From: Oceanococcus sp041624435
GTDB taxonomy: Bacteria; Pseudomonadota; Gammaproteobacteria; Nevskiales; Oceanococcaceae
Direction of reading: 5' to 3'
Assembly: GCA_041624435.1 (NCBI GenBank)
Contig: JBFJVB010000068.1
Span: 1 to 15,781 of the forward strand
Length of the DNA: 15,781 nt
Shown piece after piece: positions 12,805 to 15,781 of the stretch. How positions within the stretch are numbered: position 1 is the stretch's first letter; each line of letters begins with the position of its first letter. The position numbers and the translations under genes are program-made. Under the pieces are notes generated by a model. It ran no database searches. It had not been told where the DNA came from and saw only the letters and a program-made list of their open reading frames with translations.

Positions 12805-15150
12805 ATGATGACTCGATATATCCACTTTATTGCTCAGCGGCCCTGGCTCACGATGCTGCTGTCCAGCATCGTCGTGCTGGCGGCGGCCACCGGCCTGCCT
12901 CGGCTGACTCTGTCCACCAACCTCGAGGTTTTCTTCGAACCCGGTGATCCGCAGTTGCTGGCTTATGATGCCGTCCGCGACACCTATACCCGGGATGACA
13001 ATATCTTCCTGGTCTTCGCTCCCGCGGATGCTCAGGTCTTCACCCCCCAGAATCTCGCGGCGGTGGAAGAGATCACCGCCGCGGCCTGGGCCATCCCCTA
13101 CGCCATGCGCGTGGATTCGGTGAGCAACTTCCAGCACACCGAAGCCGATGGTGATGACCTGCGGGTGCGCCCTTTGGTCGACCAGGCATTGAACATGTCC
13201 CCTGCGGCAATCGCTAAAGCGCGTGAGGTGGCAGTGAATGAACCCCTGCTGCGCGGCCGCATCATCACCCCCCAAGCGCATCTCACCGCGATCAATGTGA
13301 GCATCCAACTGCCCAATCTGGATCGTTCGCAGGAGATTCCTCAGGTGGTGGAAGCGGCGCGGGCACTGCGCCTACAGGTGCAACAGCGCTATCCCGGCGC
13401 CGATCTGAAAATCACCGGCAAGGTGGCGGGTAATTTCAGCTTCACGGAGGCGGCGCTGGATGACCTGGGCCATATCGTGCCTCTGGCCCTGCTCATGGCC
13501 CTGCTGGCCATCGCCGGATTTTTGCTGTTTGCCAGCGGCTCGCTGCTGACCGCGCTGGCGGCAACCTTTGCCACGATTCTGATCATCGTCGGTTCGGTGG
13601 TCATCGGCATGGGCCTGGCGGGTTGGTTGGGCATTGAGGTGTCGCCGCCGGTGTCCAACGCGCCGACCGTCATTCTGACCCTGGCGGTTGCCGACTGTAT
13701 GCATCTGCTGATGAGTTTCTTCCAGTCGCGGCGCCAGGGTGACAGCAGGCAACAGGCCCTGGGTCACACCTTGCGACTCAATGCCCAGCCGGTCTTTCTC
13801 ACCAGTTTGACCACGGTGATCGGCTTTCTGGCTTTGAATTTCAGCGATGCACCGCCGTTCCATGATCTGGGCAATGTGGTGGCCATGGGGATTGTTGGCG
13901 CCTGGTTGCTGTCCATGAGTCTGTTCCCGGCCTTGCTGGCGGTCCTGCCCAGTCGGGTAGAACGCGCGCCGGACGCAGAGCTTGGCGGCATGGCCAGACT
14001 GGCCGACCAGGTGATCGCGCGGCCCCGCTTCTATTTCGCCCTGGTGCTGGTGGGTATTCTGCTCAGTGCCAGCGGACTGCCGCGCAATCAACTCTATGAC
14101 GTCTGGGCCGAATACTTCGATCCGAGTACGCAGATACGGCAGGATTCCGATTTTGCCCGCGCCCATCTCAATGGCTTCAATACCCTGGAATTCGACCTCG
14201 GCGCGGGGCAGAGCGGCGGCGTGGCCGATCCCGTGTATCTCAACAAGCTGGAAGACTTTGCCAACTGGCTACGCGAGCAGCCGGAGGTCAAGCACGTGGC
14301 CAGCTTCAGCGATGTGATGAAGCGCCTGAATCGGAATATGCACGGCGACGACGACAGCTGGTATCGCTTGCCCGAGGCCCGTGATCTGGCCGCCCAGTAT
14401 TTACTCCTGTATGAATTCTCCCTGCCGTTTGGTCTGGATCTGACCAATCAGGTCAATCTGGATAAATCGGCCACCCGCCTGGTGGCCAATCTGCGCCGGT
14501 CTTCCACCCAGGATTTACTGGCCCTGCAGCGCCGCGCCGTCGCCTGGCAGCAGGACAATGCCCCCGAGAGTTTTTTCCACCCCGGCGCCAGCTCGGATGC
14601 GATGTTCGCGCATACCGGCCTGCGCAATGTGAAAAGCATGTTGCTGGGGTCCTTGCTGGGCTTGCTGGCCATTTCCCTGATCATTGCCGTCGCTTTACGC
14701 TCGCTGCGTTTTGGTCTCATCAGTTTTGTGCTCAATCTGCTGCCCATGCTGGTGGGCTTTGGCATCTGGGGCTGGCTGGTCGGTCGAATCGGCATGGGGC
14801 TGTCGGTGGTGACCGGCCTCACCATGGGAATCGTGGTTGATTTCACCGTGCATCTGCTGAGCAAGTACAAGCAGGCGCAGGAACAGCGCGGCCTGGACAC
14901 CGAACCAGCGATTCGTTATGCCTTTTCCACCGTGGGTGCCGCCCTGGTGGTCACCACCCTGGTCTTGATCATCAATTTCGGACTGCTGGCGTTTTCCGTG
15001 TTCGCCCTGAACGCGGAAATGGGCACCCTAACCGCGGGCATCATTCTGGTCGCGTTACTGATCGATCTGTTCCTGCTGCCACCCTTGCTGTTGTTGTTTC
15101 GGCGGCAGCGGCCGGTACCGACCGCCCAGGCCGCCGAGCCAGTGACCTGA
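12805..15150 (+). CDS. RND/MMPL-superfamily exporter (COG1033 type)
   Basis: Inner-membrane proton-driven transporter of the hydrophobe/RND type, likely moving a lipid or other hydrophobic compound. From ATG 12805 it has 781 residues; ATG 12808 is equally possible, and ATG 12793 lies inside the operator. The topology is duplicated: TM1 at about 14-33, a periplasmic loop at about 35-220, TMs 2-6 to about 380, TM7 at about 408-425, a second loop at about 426-610, then TMs 8-12 to about 765. The second half has the canonical TM motif GIVVDFTVHLLSKY with Asp679; the first half has VADCMHLLMSFF with Asp297, a variant of GxDYxxxL. No membrane fusion or outer membrane partner is adjacent. It diverges from the lipoxygenase-like operon, which suggests a shared physiological role (inference). 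Confidence 0.88.
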   Translation: MMTRYIHFIAQRPWLTMLLSSIVVLAAATGLPRLTLSTNLEVFFEPGDPQLLAYDAVRDTYTRDDNIFLVFAPADAQVFTPQNLAAVEEITAAAWAIPYAMRVDSVSNFQHTEADGDDLRVRPLVDQALNMSPAAIAKAREVAVNEPLLRGRIITPQAHLTAINVSIQLPNLDRSQEIPQVVEAARALRLQVQQRYPGADLKITGKVAGNFSFTEAALDDLGHIVPLALLMALLAIAGFLLFASGSLLTALAATFATILIIVGSVVIGMGLAGWLGIEVSPPVSNAPTVILTLAVADCMHLLMSFFQSRRQGDSRQQALGHTLRLNAQPVFLTSLTTVIGFLALNFSDAPPFHDLGNVVAMGIVGAWLLSMSLFPALLAVLPSRVERAPDAELGGMARLADQVIARPRFYFALVLVGILLSASGLPRNQLYDVWAEYFDPSTQIRQDSDFARAHLNGFNTLEFDLGAGQSGGVADPVYLNKLEDFANWLREQPEVKHVASFSDVMKRLNRNMHGDDDSWYRLPEARDLAAQYLLLYEFSLPFGLDLTNQVNLDKSATRLVANLRRSSTQDLLALQRRAVAWQQDNAPESFFHPGASSDAMFAHTGLRNVKSMLLGSLLGLLAISLIIAVALRSLRFGLISFVLNLLPMLVGFGIWGWLVGRIGMGLSVVTGLTMGIVVDFTVHLLSKYKQAQEQRGLDTEPAIRYAFSTVGAALVVTTLVLIINFGLLAFSVFALNAEMGTLTAGIILVALLIDLFLLPPLLLLFRRQRPVPTAQAAEPVT

Positions 15151-15161
15151 GCAGAAGAATC

Positions 15162-15213
15162 CGCAGCGACGGTGATGCGTGGAAACCATCAAGCCACTGA
15201 CCACGTCGCTGCG
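15162..15213. repeat. 10-bp perfect inverted repeat downstream of the RND gene
   Basis: CGCAGCGACG (15162-15171) and CGTCGCTGCG (15204-15213) are exact reverse complements separated by 32 nt. It begins 11 nt after the RND stop. There is no T-run after either arm, so it is not a standard intrinsic terminator. It may stabilise the 3' end of the RND mRNA, act in Rho-assisted termination, or be a remnant of a mobile unit. Confidence 0.45.
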
Positions 15214-15341
15214 CTTAAGAACTGGATGGACGCCTCACGCAGCAGGGCAACTTACATTCGGTGTCCACCGCCTTTTCGTCGGCAACCAGAACTTAGCAGT
15301 AATACAGCCTTGTTAGCCGAACGGGCAAAACGTGCCTGAAG

Positions 15342-15355
15342 TAAACGGTCGTTTA
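15342..15355. repeat. 14-bp palindrome overlapping the higA stop codon
   Basis: TAAACG-GT-CGTTTA is a perfect palindrome with 6-bp arms, and its right end is the higA stop codon (minus strand TAA). On the minus strand it would form a small hairpin right at the end of the reading frame, without a T-run. Function unknown; chance is possible. Confidence 0.3.
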
Positions 15356-15655
15356 AGCGGCTCGTGGGCTCACTTCTCTCATGATTTCGGCTTCTGATTC
15401 GATTTCCGCCTTCCGCAGGTCGTAGGCTGCCTGAAGGTTGAGCCAGAACTGAGCCGATCCGCCGAAATAGCGCGCCAGACGAATCGCTGTGTCAGCGGTT
15501 ACGCCCCGCCTTTCACGTACGACCTCGTTGATGCGGGGGGCCGGCACGCGCAGCGCAATGGCCAGCGCGTTGGCACTCATGCCCAGGGGCGCCAGATAGT
15601 CCTCACGCAAGATTTCGCCGGGATGGACTGGGCGCATTCTATTCTTAATTGTCAT
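15353..15655 (-). CDS. higA: HigA-type antitoxin, XRE-family DNA-binding protein
   Basis: A 100-residue antitoxin that neutralises the HigB mRNA interferase and represses its own operon. The HigA/VapI opening RPVHPGEILREDYLAPLGMSA is clear, followed by the helix-turn-helix (ALAIALRVPAPRINEVVRERRGVTADTAIRLARYFG) and the characteristic SAQFWLNLQAAYDLRKAE segment. ATG 15655 has a GAGG ribosome site 9 nt upstream. It starts 11 nt after the higB stop, giving the usual toxin-first order of higBA. Common on integrons, plasmids and chromosomal islands, so it may mark an accessory boundary here. Confidence 0.93.
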   Translation of the reverse strand: MTIKNRMRPVHPGEILREDYLAPLGMSANALAIALRVPAPRINEVVRERRGVTADTAIRLARYFGGSAQFWLNLQAAYDLRKAEIESEAEIMREVSPRAA

Positions 15656-15666
15656 GTCACGAATCC

Positions 15667-15781
15667 TCAGTGATAGTCCACTATTTCGACGTTCGTCGGG
15701 CCGTGCTCTGTCCAGACAAAGCAGACTCGAAACTGTTTGTTGACTCGAATGCTGTGCTGGCCAGCCCTGTCCTTGCGCGGC
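15667..15781 (-). CDS. higB: HigB/RelE-type mRNA interferase toxin (C-terminal part only)
   Basis: The last 37 residues and TGA stop (15667-15669) are present; the rest lies beyond the right edge. The readable end, ...DRAGQHSIRVNKQFRVCFVW... to IVDYH, matches the HigB C-terminus (G-Q-x-SIRVN-x-QFR-CF-W, EIVDYH). The family is about 92 residues and cleaves mRNA on translating ribosomes. It is cut by the window, not evidently broken. The pair's promoter and HigA operator should lie upstream, outside the window. Confidence 0.92.
   Translation of the reverse strand, partial: PRKDRAGQHSIRVNKQFRVCFVWTEHGPTNVEIVDYH

Noticed and set aside
15295..15345. Integron attC site near higBA (TTGTTAGCC-like sequence)
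   Set aside because: The core sequences do not fit GTTRRRY and RYYYAAC, and no paired imperfect palindrome was found.

Overview
This is a GC-rich, gene-dense chromosomal window, most likely from a gammaproteobacterium. The evidence is the lexA-imuA-imuB-dnaE2 mutagenesis cassette with an E. coli-type SOS box (CTGT-N8-ACAG), an ATP-dependent PEP carboxykinase, a Tat substrate, a lipoprotein and a COG1033-type RND exporter. Genus cannot be fixed from the sequence. I saw no tRNA, rRNA, CRISPR array or intact insertion sequence.

Layout. (1) 1-1086, minus: N-terminal two thirds of pckA, running off the left edge, with a terminator-shaped hairpin in its 5' leader. (2) 1381-7153, plus: SOS mutagenesis cassette lexA, imuA, imuB, dnaE2 (imuC). 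The first three genes overlap, and a LexA box overlaps a perfect -10 hexamer just before lexA. After damage, LexA self-cleavage should release the catalytically dead Y-family protein ImuB, its partner ImuA and the error-prone polymerase DnaE2 together. (3) 7356-8411, plus: AraC-type regulator. (4) 12371 down to 8441, minus: a tight four-gene unit of a lipoxygenase-fold protein, a small Tat-signal protein, a lipoprotein with a thrombospondin type 3 calcium motif, and a short-chain dehydrogenase. Gaps are 13, 14 and 31 nt. (5) 12372-12804: divergent control region with a perfect 16-bp palindrome and a possible 47-codon ORF. (6) 12805-15150, plus: RND/MMPL-family transporter. (7) 15353-15781, minus: higBA toxin-antitoxin pair, with higB cut by the right edge.

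The most novel part is region 4 with its flanks. The lipoxygenase homologue keeps the family scaffold but appears to lack most canonical iron ligands and ends in Asn instead of Ile. It has no signal peptide of its own, yet the next gene encodes a small Tat-signal protein, which suggests piggy-back export. With a surface lipoprotein, an oxidoreductase, a divergent lipid-type RND exporter and an AraC regulator, this looks like an envelope lipid or hydrophobic-compound processing system that I do not recognise as described. That functional reading is inference.
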